Of a DNA stretch of 64,000 bases, positions 23,358 through 33,936 are shown piece by piece (position 1 is the first letter of the stretch; every line of letters starts with the position of its first letter). Location: positions 124,001-188,000 of the forward strand of contig JADNRY010000003.1 in NCBI GenBank assembly GCA_015501585.1. Reading direction: 5' to 3'. The position numbers and the translations under genes were made by a program. Under the pieces are notes generated by a model. That model saw only the letters and a program-made list of their open reading frames with translations. It was not told the DNA's origin and ran no database searches. This DNA comes from Rhodocollybia butyracea. Its lineage: Eukaryota; Basidiomycota; Agaricomycetes; Agaricales; Omphalotaceae.

Positions 23358-23763
23358 ACTTGATCTTCATGGGGGTGGAGGCTATGGATAATTACACGCA
23401 TTAACTATTGGGTTGCTCTGAGACTAATGAAAACTGTTCGTCCAAACCTCCGTGATGAAATGATGGTTTTACCATAAATAATTAATATTTTCAACGCCGC
23501 TCTAAAAACGCCACTTGAGATGTTCTTGCTATACGTACAAACAATGAGGATATACATATAACAACTACAAGCAGAATAAAGTCTATACAATAACACTTAG
23601 TGGTCCTTGACCAAACGAATGTATACGGTGGAACAAGGAGTGGAGACATACAGGAAGGTAAGTAACTGTACAATAGCGCGCTAGTTCGTGTAACGACTGT
23701 TGTATACCAATCGTTCGTATCGACCTGGAATGTGAGAAAAGTGTTCCAGTCACAATTCTCCTT
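23358..23763. other. Convergent 3' spacer
   Basis: 406 bp between the porin stop codon and the stop codon of the minus-strand arylsulfotransferase-like gene. AT-rich, with possible polyadenylation signals (aataaag near 23576, aataatt near 23476). No gene was seen. Confidence 0.6.
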
Positions 23764-26196
23764 TTACAATAGGGCGACAATAATCCATAGCGCCGCCAGC
23801 ACGGAGGGTAAGCGCACGAGATTCTGGAGAGCACCACCGGTCGAGCTCAGGGGACTACTGGTCGAGAAAATAGGACTAACAGTGCTCCTTAGCCCAGCAC
23901 TGCTGCTAGGAGTAGCACTTCCAGTGGAGTTGTTGCTAGACGAATCTACAGTTTGATTGGCCGCAGGACCTTGAGACGATCCATCCGAAGCAGTAAAATT
24001 GGAGAAGGCGATGATCTTCTCGTTCGAATTGAACGCAGCGACTTGATAATATTTGTAGTTGGTGCTGGAGCTGTTGAAAGGAATGATAGTCTCGAATCCG
24101 TTTTTGGTAGTGTTGGAAAGTGGGATGGCTAGCTGAGGTGAGTCGGAGGTCGATCCGTACAATTGCCAGGTGACGACTTCTGTGGCGCCATTCCAACTGG
24201 TGTAAACCGTTGTGTTGAACTCGTTTTCTGCGACAAACACGGATGGGCGAGTTGTGGGAGTCGCGGTCCAATTAGCGCTATAAGCTCGGTCTAGCCCAGG
24301 GGGTCAAACTAAGTCATCTCTTGTATGGAATTAAACTCACAACTCTGGACATCACCTACTCCAAACTGAACAACATAAAGTAACTGACCATTGGAGTCGT
24401 ATTCGGAGAACCATGGGATCTGCCCCCAGCTGATTGCACAAGTCTATTCAGAATTGCGAAATGCGCAGTCGAATGAAAGCATACCCAATAATAGTGTTGC
24501 CAGAATCTAGTATTCCAACGTTTCCTTGAGACTCGGATACCGTGACATTATACGGGAGCCATTCCTTGTTGAAAGAGACTTGGTTTCCAGCAGCATCAAA
24601 GTCTAATAAAAGACCACGAGAGCTCGAGCTATCCAACTCCCAAGCTGTACCCTCGTTATCAAAGAGACTGTAAAAGAGGGAGTAAATTAGATGTGGCAGA
24701 GCAACGGCGGGGATAATGGCACCTAATCTGAGTTTGATTGTTTTGCCAGCGTACGTCGTGCTGCCACGTAAATGTGGTGCCGTTATTCATAGTGACGGAA
24801 GAATTCATGCCTTATTAAAACGTTGAAATGAGTGCATACTTGGAAACGATATCTGTGTCTGTGTACATACCTCCGATATTCCAGATGATATTTCCATCGC
24901 TCCCGACATAGTAGATTGAATGACAATGTCGGCTGGATATGAGATAATTACCAAGATCGTCCTTATTAACAGCATTAATGTGCTATATAGGTGGTAGTTC
25001 ATTTAATAAAAAAGTGTATCTGTAGACCGAGTTAAAACTCACGAAGTAGTCCCAAGGATTATCCTCAGCGGTGCCGCTTGATCCAGGACTGGCGTAGCAA
25101 AGGGACGTGTTGACATGATCACTTGCTACCCCTAGGCAACCCCAAAGTAAAGTAAATTAGCTGAACGCGATAGAAACCAAGAGACTTGCAAGTAAAGATA
25201 GCTTTTCCTAGGGGTAGCTGTGAATTTTAGGTCAAGGACATTGGGATCTGAAGCATACCTGTTGAGGGGTCGATTTCCTGTGCAATACTGTCCAACAGCC
25301 ATCCATTCGTGATGTTAAACGCCGAAAGATCCCAAGGTTTAGCCTGATAAGCCGTTATGAGAGCGGTGTCGTTGGATGTCAACCTGATCTAATGGGATAC
25401 GCGTCGAAAACAGGCTAAATATAGAGTTATGTTCAGTGCTCACATCGTGGAAGTCGGCGAGGGTACCATTAAGGTCTGCAGTACTAAAGAGAGCGAGTTT
25501 TTTTTATTGATGTTATGCCAAAAATAACCGTCGAAACTCACAAGTTTGCAATAACCTCATACTGGTTGTTGATTATGAGGTCATAGCCAGCGCCTACACC
25601 TGAGCCAAGGATTGTTCCAGGAGACCACATGAGCTAATGAGGAGATTTGCCTTTCATCTTGGAGAAATGGTTTGGAAGACATACAATGACAGTTTCACCC
25701 TTGTAAGTATCCGTTTTGAAAGTCAGAGTCTGGCCAAACCTAGTGGAGAGTAAGTACATGATTTGAACTCGAACAGTCGTTGGTACCCACTCAGTGCCAT
25801 CCCATACTAGATTACCAGCTTTGTCGTAGATGAGACCACCGTCAGAGTTTACGTTCGTGCCTGTACGGCATCAAATAAGATGGATGTCTTGCTGGGGAGA
25901 TAAAAGACCGACCTCGAGGAGCCAAAAGAATAAGTCCTTCCTCGATCTGCCCCGAAGTACTTTCATTGTATGGAACGATGAAATTCCATATTGCACTGTT
26001 TCAAACTTGTGAATTCCCTTGTGAATTACATAGAATAGAATACGGACGGCGTTGAAGGACTGGACATAAATGTTTGGAATGGGCCTAAGCCAAGGGCACC
26101 ACTGGAGTACTCGTTGCTTTCGAACAGTACCGAGTCAGCCAAAACATTGGAGGATAAGGCGAGGAAGGATAACAGGAAGTGTTTTCGTAGTTGCAT
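23764..26196 (-). CDS. Secre­ted GPI-type arylsulfotransferase-like protein
   Basis: A many-exon gene (more than ten introns of about 50 nt) starting at ATG 26196. The first 20 residues are a signal peptide (MQLRKHFLLSFLALSSNVLA). The body matches the fungal arylsulfotransferase (ASST) family: GETVIMLWSPGTILGSG, HDV, ASDHVNTSLCYASPG, WDYF, HINAVNKDDLGNYLISSRH with IYYVGSDGNIIWNIGG, FTWQHDVRW, LLLDFDAAGNQVSF and WGQIPWFSEYDSNGQLLY. The SRH and QHD motifs are kept; bacterial ASST uses an active-site His as the sulfate carrier. The C-terminus is Ser/Thr/Asn-rich and ends in a hydrophobic tail (LPSVLAALWIIVALL), which predicts a GPI anchor. The natural substrate in fungi is unknown, and the family name may overstate the function. 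Confidence 0.85.
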
Positions 26197-27177
26197 GGTA
26201 ATTAGCCACCAGCAACGCGTTTTCGTTCAGAAGTGGGGGAAGAGACGGAAAGTGGAGAGAAGGCTTGCATTATATTGTTAAATAAAGACGTCTGGCAGTG
26301 AAAAGCGGAACGATCAGACAGTCAGTACACAGTACTGGTCAAAAATTCCCAGGACCGATCATGGGAGCAGTGGACGATGACGGAATGGCATAATGTCCGG
26401 CTCCATACAGGTGCATCCTTGACTGTAACTGCGGATTCAGTAACACTTTAAAGTCTTCCGCAGCTTTCGTGTAATCAAAGCTATAAGTATCCCTCGACCA
26501 TGGTCATGAGTTTCTCAATACAGGAGAACTTTTAATCTTGATAGTGCTTTGTGTGTTCATGATCCCCATTGTGGCGGTAGCGGAGCGATTTGAATGGCCG
26601 GGCACTCCAACGAGCGAAGGAATATATGACTAGGGTGTTAGCGGGTGGATAGTATTCTCTGTCCGACAACCGTACGAGGGTTCCGAGTAACAAGTTCATA
26701 AGGCACAACAAGAATCATCTGCGGAATTATTGGATGCAAGGACGCGTTGGAAGGCGAAACTGAGAGGAAGACTGTCGGAGATTGTGACGGTTCCTTTAAC
26801 ACCACCTGGCCGGTTTCTTCCTTCCTACATCAATTTGCAAGTTGATCTGCTTTCGCCGCAAAATTCGTTAAATTGTTTCGTGTTAATGAAGACATAATAC
26901 GTGAAAAGAGACATGAATATCTATGTACAGTAGAGAGATACTCTGATCATAGTACAGTAGACGTGACAAAAGGCGTAAAAAAGTCTCGTAGCAAAGCTTT
27001 GGACGGTTTCATGAGAGCAATCGATAGCAATGATGATAAAATAGCAATTCAAGAGCAGAGGACTGAATAAGCAAAGAAACAAATAAGTAGAGATGAAGGC
27101 AATACTGATAGTGGAGATGCAGAGAGGGATAAAAAAGTGAAGAGATGCGATAATAGATGAAAACAAAACACTGAAAC
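26197..27177. other. Intergenic, 980 bp
   Basis: Promoter of the arylsulfotransferase-like gene on the left and the 3' region of the kinase gene on the right. No conserved ORF. AT-rich with scattered polyadenylation-like signals near 27040-27170. Confidence 0.6.
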
Positions 27178-30100
27178 CTAGTTGATACGTGATAACCTGC
27201 GGTTGGTCTTACCTGGGACAATGGCTTTGAATGCTCTCCTCACAAGAGCTACAGTACCATTGCTCTCATCCTTGAGCACGGTCACACCGGCGCTGTCCTC
27301 AGCAGCGTCAGGAGAGTAATTGATGATGCCCAATTCGTCAACCGTCACCGTTCGTGGCGGATCATCGCTCCCAACGGGCGGTGGCATATGCAGAGGCTTC
27401 CGGACAGAGTAAAACGCTCTGTGGCTCTGTTTAGACTGAACTCCATTTGCATGACTAATGGTGTTGTGCACTGGTCCATTGTTGTCAGATTGGTACCCCT
27501 TTCCGAGGCGTTTCACTCCAGATGTCGCCATGAGGAAACGGTCGTACACACCTTCCACCCGCTTCTGGGTAGGCGTATCAGGTACAGGATGAATCATTGA
27601 TGTAGGGCGTGGAGCATAGGGCTCCACATGCAGAGGTGACGCCGTCAGTTCATCGTATGATTTATCTTGCTGAGATGAAGGAGGTGCAAAACAAGTGATA
27701 CGCCCTAAATCTTCACTGCTCCTGACCGGAGGAGCGATAAATACATCTCGGTCCACTATAGCGGACAACCGCGGAGATTTTTGCAGATCTAATGACGGTG
27801 ACGACGCTGTCGCACCTACAAAGAGTATAATTATTAGTGATCATGCTGACAACTAGAAGCGACAGAACCTACGCTTGTCTAGTTCAGCTCCCAAAGCAGC
27901 GGCGGGAGCAATGTGCAATTGGAAGAGATTACCATGAGACTTGCTCTTCTCTTTTCTCCTCGATGGCGAACCATTATCAAGGTTGAATGAAGGATCCATT
28001 GGGCCGGAAACCACAGGATCCGGAGAGCGAGTTGAGACTGTTGCCCGGCGCTGCCTGGACGGAGTCTGCAAATGAGATACAGAAAGATCAACGCTGTTCT
28101 GGATATCTGCTGGTGATGTGCTCGCGTCTGGCGAAGGATAAACCGATGTCACAAAGGACGACATTTCGACACTCTGATCACCTGTTTCAGAGAATATCTG
28201 GTTCGCAGCTAGGATGCGACGAGGAAGACGGGACGAACGGTTGCTACGCGTTTGAGACGAAGAAAGGTTCGTACGAGTAGCGGGTGGAAGCGGTAGCGGA
28301 GGGAGAGGAGCCTCTTTATTACCAGAAGAGAAATTTTGACGAGCATCTTCCACGACCTCTGGAGAGCAAAACCAGTATTTAGTCGGGGGAAATCACAGAA
28401 ACAGGTAATTTAACTAACGTTCGACGTTTCGCATCCAGAGTGTTAGGCGGTCGGCTCTATTGTCCGCAGCCACCTGTTCATTAAGGACTGCATGCTTGAC
28501 GACAGGAAGGGAGGATTTCACTGGCAATGTCAAAGTTAGATCTCTTAAGGAAGAGAAAAATCACTCTTCTCTCACCAGCTCTAACACACTCTTCATCTTC
28601 CCATGATTCTCTTTCACTGTGGTCACCCCTGGATTCAGCATCGGTGTGCCGGTCTACCGACAGGTTTCTTGAATGATAGTTTCTTCCCCTCAGACTCGAT
28701 GTTTTGTACATCTGGAATGTCTTGTCTATGAAACAATATTGAGCACATGCTCTCGGGGCAGCCTCCGATGACACTTACCAATGGATCGTTTGATAGCATG
28801 CCTAAAAGCAGTACGCCCTCCGGAGTTGTTGATTGGACGCGTAGAGCCCTCCGCTTGAGGACGAGATGCCCGAAGTGGGGACGGATCGGCAGTGGGTGGC
28901 ACAACGACTTCTATTCACATATCATGTCAGGCAATTTAGACAGAGAACGAGGAGGTAGCTACCTGGCAAAAAAGTCGTATTCATAGTGGCACCAGCTGTC
29001 GAGGGTTCGGAAAATGTAGGCATACTTCTACTAGCACTTGCGCTCACCCCTAAATCAAAGGAAGGTGACCAATGAGCATCTCTGGAAGGTGTGGAGGGAA
29101 TCCTGTTCTCTTCGACCTGGTGCTGTCGCTTAGTCTCAAAACCGGCATTTTCTTGGTCCTTCACCCGCTCTAGTTCTGGAGTGATGTCAACTATCTCCGG
29201 CTCGTCTGTGTCGCTAGAGTCAGACACCTCTGCATCCCTCTCACGCTCAAGCTCTTCTAGACGGCTAATCTCCCTCAGTCGCTCTCGCTCCCTTTCCCAA
29301 TCTCGAACGCGTTGGCTAACTTGATTCTCCTTATTCTTCCATCCCTTGTTGTGGACCTTCCGAGCGCCGGGTGGCCCATTCACCAACTCGTCAAGCATGC
29401 CAACCTTACTGTGTCGCTTGGTAAGATCCTTGACGGAAGGTTTGCCTGCAAGGCGTTGGTGCGGAGCAGGCACGTTCTCCGCATTGCGGGATTGAATCGC
29501 CCCAAGCGGTACTCTTTGCTTCGTGCCGTGAGCATTGTGAGCAGCGATGTTCTTGCGGACCTGCGCTTGAGAAGCCGAGGCGAAGCCTTGATGGGCGAAA
29601 GATCGAGGTGGGCTGGTATGCGCTTCCGCGGAACGTCTAAGAGTGTCAGTTCAATGAAAACGTTTTGAGCACACGTGAAGCCAAGCTCACTCTTTGATCC
29701 CTCAGCAACGTTACTTGCCACTCTCCCTTGTGACCTGGACTTGCTCAACGTTCTATTATTCTTAGGAGACTCCAGTCCGAGCGGTGAGTGCAAGCCCGAA
29801 ATTTCCTTGTCTCTTTTCCCTTTCAAGTCTTCTCTGTGGATTGCTGGATGAGTGCGGCTATCTGAAGCTGACTTGGCCAAAGTAGAGGAAGGTTGTGGCT
29901 TAAGTCTTGGTTCGGCTAACCTAGACAAGTCTTTCTCAAAGACGATGGAAGATGTGTAGCTTGCCGAGCGACCTGAAAACCTGTTCAGCAACTGTAGTTT
30001 TGAACAAAAATGGCTAGATTTACGATGTTCGTTGACATGACCTACAGGATCGTTCTGCTGGAACTGAGCCCAGTAAATATCCTTTATCGCTTCGTCGGCT

Positions 30101-31253
30101 GTACACCTCAAATCGGCGTTAGGTGAAAGCATCCTCTTGAGCAACCGTTCCATTCCTTTGGACATCTTCCAAGTCCCAACCCATTTCCCTCGAAGAGTTC
30201 TTCCCCAATACCTCTGTAGGTCTTCTTCAGTGACGCACTGGTCTTGATCAGACTCTTCGAAGGGGGTTCGACCAATGAGAATCTCGAAAAATGTTACACC
30301 CAACGACCAGACGTCGCTCTTACGAGTATCGTGAGGGATTCCTCGTGCACGTTCCGGGGCAAGGTACTACAGGACGGCTTTCATAAAATGCGGCGACGAT
30401 GAAAAAGTGACATACCTCTGGTGTTCCATAACTAAATTTGCTGTGAAACGCAGTACTGGAACTGAGATCATAAGCTTCCGAGAATCCAAAGTCGCACAGA
30501 ACTGGGATTCCTTTGATGGATAGCAAGATGTTTGCAGGCCTATAAACCTTATGAGGAACGCGTCGCAAAATATTGGGAAGTGGGCACACTTGATATCGTT
30601 ATGTACAACGCCTCTTTTATGAAGGAATTGAACAGCGGACAGAAGGTATCGGAACCAGCCCCGCGCATGAGGCTCGCTCACTTGTACTGTGACTAGATCA
30701 GGGTGAAAGGCCCTGAGAAAGATATTAAGTTAAATGCTTGCGGAAGGAAGATAGTGACAGCTTACATAGTGATGATAGCGTAGGATGGTGTTAAGAGAAA
30801 GGAGTAGAACGGAATAATTGAAGGATGCGGGTCAGACTTGAACTTGCGCACAATCTACAAGACAAAAGTTAATACATTAAACAGAATAAGTAAACAAAAT
30901 CCCCGTTACCTTCATCTCGTTCCACAGAGACTTGACCCTAGCCGCGCTAGTTCTGCTTTCCTTGTCTCGAAATACCAACTTTACTGCAATCCGTCCTCGA
31001 CCATTGAGCGTTCTATCGAACGGGTCAGGCGAAGGAATTATCTCAGATGCCTTGGGCTCGACTTCCCAGACGCTGCCCCAGTTACCACAGCCTGTCTGTA
31101 ACAGAAAAAAAGACGTGAGTGTCAAAGCAAAAGATGAGCCGGATGTAGGATGTACCGTACCTCTTTGATAAAATGTAGCCTATGAGTGAGCTCTTCATCA
31201 TCCTGGAAAGAGAAAACATCTGGAGAGTTCTCGTTGGAGATGAATGGCTCCAT
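27178..31253 (-). CDS. Basidiomycete Ser/Thr protein kinase with long disordered tail
   Basis: About twelve exons from ATG 31253. The kinase domain is N-terminal: a variant glycine loop TGCGNWGSVWEVEPK, IAVKLVFRDK, LWNEMKIVRKFKSDPHPSIIPFYSF, catalytic loop VVHNDIKPANILL (HND in place of HRD; Asp and Lys kept), metal site CDFGFSEAYD, then [43 protein letters not shown] and LRGKWVGTWKMSKGMERLLKRMLSPNADLR. The tail of more than 700 residues is rich in Ser/Pro with SPIKASP, a charged helix (RVRDWERERERLREISRLEELERERDAE) and the end LVRRAFKAIVPGKTNRR. The domain looks catalytically competent. Frame caveat: between SPIKASPRLLK and KQRVPLGAIQSRN (about 29530-29640) the reading frame shifts by one base without a good intron. 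Confidence 0.85.
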
Positions 31254-31460
31254 AATAAAAGTACAGAAGGAGAAAAAGAACGAAACAAGGAGATGGGACG
31301 ACGTTGAGAAGCCTGAGAATTATCAACGATCACGTCAAAAAAAGTCCGAACATGTCACGAGGGCGTGCGCTCTCATCAGCTTTGACTTCGAGTCTTAGAG
31401 CTTAGAGCCCAGGATCTACCCTCTTCGTACTGCCACCGGCCACGGAGCGCGCTTTCTGTC
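31254..31460. promoter_or_regulatory. Divergent promoter, kinase / SAP protein
   Basis: The 207 bp between the two head-to-head start codons. Purine-rich on the kinase side. A GGAGCGCGCTTT stretch at about 31445 lies 10 bp before the SAP gene ATG. No ORF. Confidence 0.45.
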
Positions 31461-33059
31461 ATGGTACACACTGAAGAAAATTTGAGCAAGTTTAACATTC
31501 CTCACCTCAAATCCATTTGCAAAGAGATGCAAATTCATGGCTTCAGCAAGCTAACGAAACTCGGCATCATCAAGTTGATTTTATCGCATTCCACGGTGAA
31601 TTTCGCGATAATCGTCAGCTTTAAATTGTACTTTTCTTATCAGTTTCTAAACTGTACAGCTCGCTCCCACTGACACAGTATCCGACACATCCATCGCCTC
31701 AGCGCACTCATCTATGAAAAGCGAACCACAGGATTCTGTCGCTGCGCCTGCCACAAAGAACATAACCGCAAAGAAGCGAAAATTAGAGGCTAGTAGTGGC
31801 AGTGTATCAGTCAAAGTTGAACCCGAGGAATATCCGTTTCCTCCATCTTCGTTCAAGCAGCCAAAAGTCGAGACGAAGCGAAAAGATCTTGTCTCAATAA
31901 AGACTGAGATACTCGAGGCTACCGTTCCGTCCGTTCCTACTTGGTCTAGCCCGCATATATCCACCTTGTCCGCTAAAGAAAAGATTACGGCTCATATCTC
32001 TGGCAATAAAAATATCCCGACTCATCACATCACTCACAACCACTCGAAAGAAAACAACAACTTCCGTAGTAGTCATACTATGAACACTGTCGATAATGAA
32101 CCCCCTCTGTGCTCATCGTGTCGGCCAGCTACTCCAGTGTACGATCTCGAATCCGACGGCTTTACCATATATGAACCCAAATCTCGTCAATCCATGTCCC
32201 CCTCGTCCAAATCCCGAACCTATAGTACTCCATCTACTTCTCCTGCACCATTATCTGAGATGTACGAACGATACGGCCCTTCCCTTTCTTTTCATAAACT
32301 TCAAGAGGTATATCGCGACATCCCTGGTTCAGATGTATCCCGGTCCATTCCTCGAAACCAGCTTCAATATCAGCACCCCCCCTACCATCAGCCTCACCCC
32401 CATTATCTTCCTTTTTTTGGCCAGTCTTTCGAAACCGATGCAGTGAGTATGCTTGGCTCCGTTCCTTGTCCTGTTATTGACTTGACCAGCATTCTCAGAT
32501 ATTCCAAGCTATGCAGAATCCATATGATCAACACGCTCCTTCTGAAAGCGTTGCTCCTTCGTCGGCCCCATTCTTTCCTCAGCATAAGCACGCATCCGCT
32601 GACAACAGAACATGTGCTCCTTCGCCTCCCTCATTTTACGCTCAGCACGCATATACCTTCGCTGACAACGGAACCCGTGCTCCTTCTATGCAACCAACGT
32701 TCGGGCAGACACATGCAGACGTTTATCCTTCACAACTCAGCGTACCTTCGCAATTCACTCCCATGCACCCTGGTTCTCAAATTGACGATTCTCACTTCCG
32801 GCCATCTTTCAATCATTTCGATACGCGGGCGGCGCCTCTCAAACATCTCCGTGTTCTTGAGCCTCTTCTTAATACGCACTCTCCCCTGCAGCACTATGCG
32901 CCTATCTGCGCTTTTGATTCCAATCTTATTCAGAACTTCGTCCTGGAGAATGAAGATCAGGTCGTGGATCGCTTGCTAGATGAGAGGCTCGTTGAAGAAG
33001 ACGCTTTTCAAGCGGCGATGGGGCTTGTCTGGTTGAAGAGACAGGGAGTGATACAATGA
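31461..33059 (+). CDS. SAP-domain nuclear protein
   Basis: Three exons (31461-31595, 31660-32442, 32499-33059), 492 aa. Residues about 8-45 form a SAP motif (LSKFNIPHLKSICKEMQIHGFSKLTKLGIIKLIL), a helix-turn-helix that binds AT-rich DNA and is found in chromatin, repair and RNA-processing proteins. A lysine-rich patch (KKRKLE) may be a nuclear localisation signal. The rest is low complexity, with His/Pro/Tyr repeats and three to four imperfect copies of an APS-F-QHA-ADN-TCAPS unit around 32560-32690. A C-terminal acidic helix follows (NFVLENEDQVVDRLLDERLVEEDAFQAAMGLVWLKRQG). No enzyme domain was seen. Confidence 0.85.
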
Positions 33060-33324
33060 TTTGGATTCGTTCTACTGCATGGCTGTTTCACCGCATATCT
33101 TTTACTCCAGGGAATTCGATCCAGTGGTTTCTTCTCATAGCTGAGTGCTGCTGACTGTCCCGGTTCCACCCCCGATCGAATACAGTACATTAATAGGCTA
33201 TTACTACAATGTGTAATCTACAATGTGTTAATGGAGTGTGCATATTGAGGAAGGCCTAGTGGCCGGCAGTAATTCAAATAACAATCTTCTGTTCATGAAA
33301 ATCCATCATCATCTCACCAGTGGC
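33060..33324. other. Convergent spacer
   Basis: 3' flank of the SAP gene; no gene was seen. It contains a short direct repeat (tacaatgtgta / tacaatgtgtt) at 33206-33228. Confidence 0.5.
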
Positions 33325-33665
33325 TCAAGTTGGTTCTCCTTGTCGACCAAATGCGTATACAACGTAGCTGAGAATAAGTTCTATCTCTTGCATGTCTGGA
33401 TTGTCAATTGACGAAACCAAACTCACTTCTGAGCAAGTTCGGTAACAACTTCGAATTTGTGGCGCTTTACTGAGAAATATTGTGTTTCAATGAGTTAGCT
33501 GTTAATTATAGAGGGGACTAGTATACAAACCCTGCGGGTCATGAGTACTGAAAAGTACATGCCTGGGATAAGACCCAGGTGTTTTCCCAATGCTACGCCG
33601 GCAGCGAGAGAACCAGGGGCGACCTCGGTTACAGCATGCGGAAGAGGCGGACTGGTGGTATGCAT
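33325..33665 (-). CDS. Possible small two- to three-exon gene, unknown
   Basis: On the minus strand an ATG at 33665 opens a 45-codon exon with protein-like sequence (PHAVTEVAPGSLAAGVALGKHLGLIPGMYFSVLMT), followed by a GT-AG intron. Then comes RHKFEVVTELAQ, a second intron with gtgagt donor and ctcag acceptor, and a short last exon ending YVVYAFGRQGEPT-stop. The spliced product would be about 70 aa. The first acceptor is ambiguous: the strongest one (tttctcag) brings in a stop in phase 0, while a second AG four bases on keeps the frame. I do not recognise the family. It could be a true small protein or a chance ORF. Confidence 0.4.
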
Positions 33666-33936
33666 AATTGCAGCGAGAGGTTTAGTGTGAAGGCTTTCAC
33701 GGTTTCACGACGGGTGACCCGCTAATCTTTTTGTAATCTCTCATTCCGTACGCACGTCAAACCGCAGAAGACAAACTACAACTTAGTTGTAGTTCTTATC
33801 AGGTTCTTATAGGGCCGTCTATAGCATACATCATACATAGTTTGTACATAGTTTCCTCTCAAAAAGCCTACATAATCTCATTTATCGGATACAACAATGC
33901 TTATTCATTTGTAACAAGTTACAGTCTTTGATTTAA
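33666..33936. other. Intergenic, no gene seen
   Basis: AT-rich stretch between the small gene start and the GH51 stop codon, containing short repeats (ttagttgtagttcttatcaggttcttatag; catacatcatacatag, gtacatag). Nothing coding was recognised. Confidence 0.5.

Noticed and set aside
26873..27070. 65-codon plus-strand ORF in the kinase 3' flank
   Set aside because: AT-rich, no domain and no splice context; likely chance.
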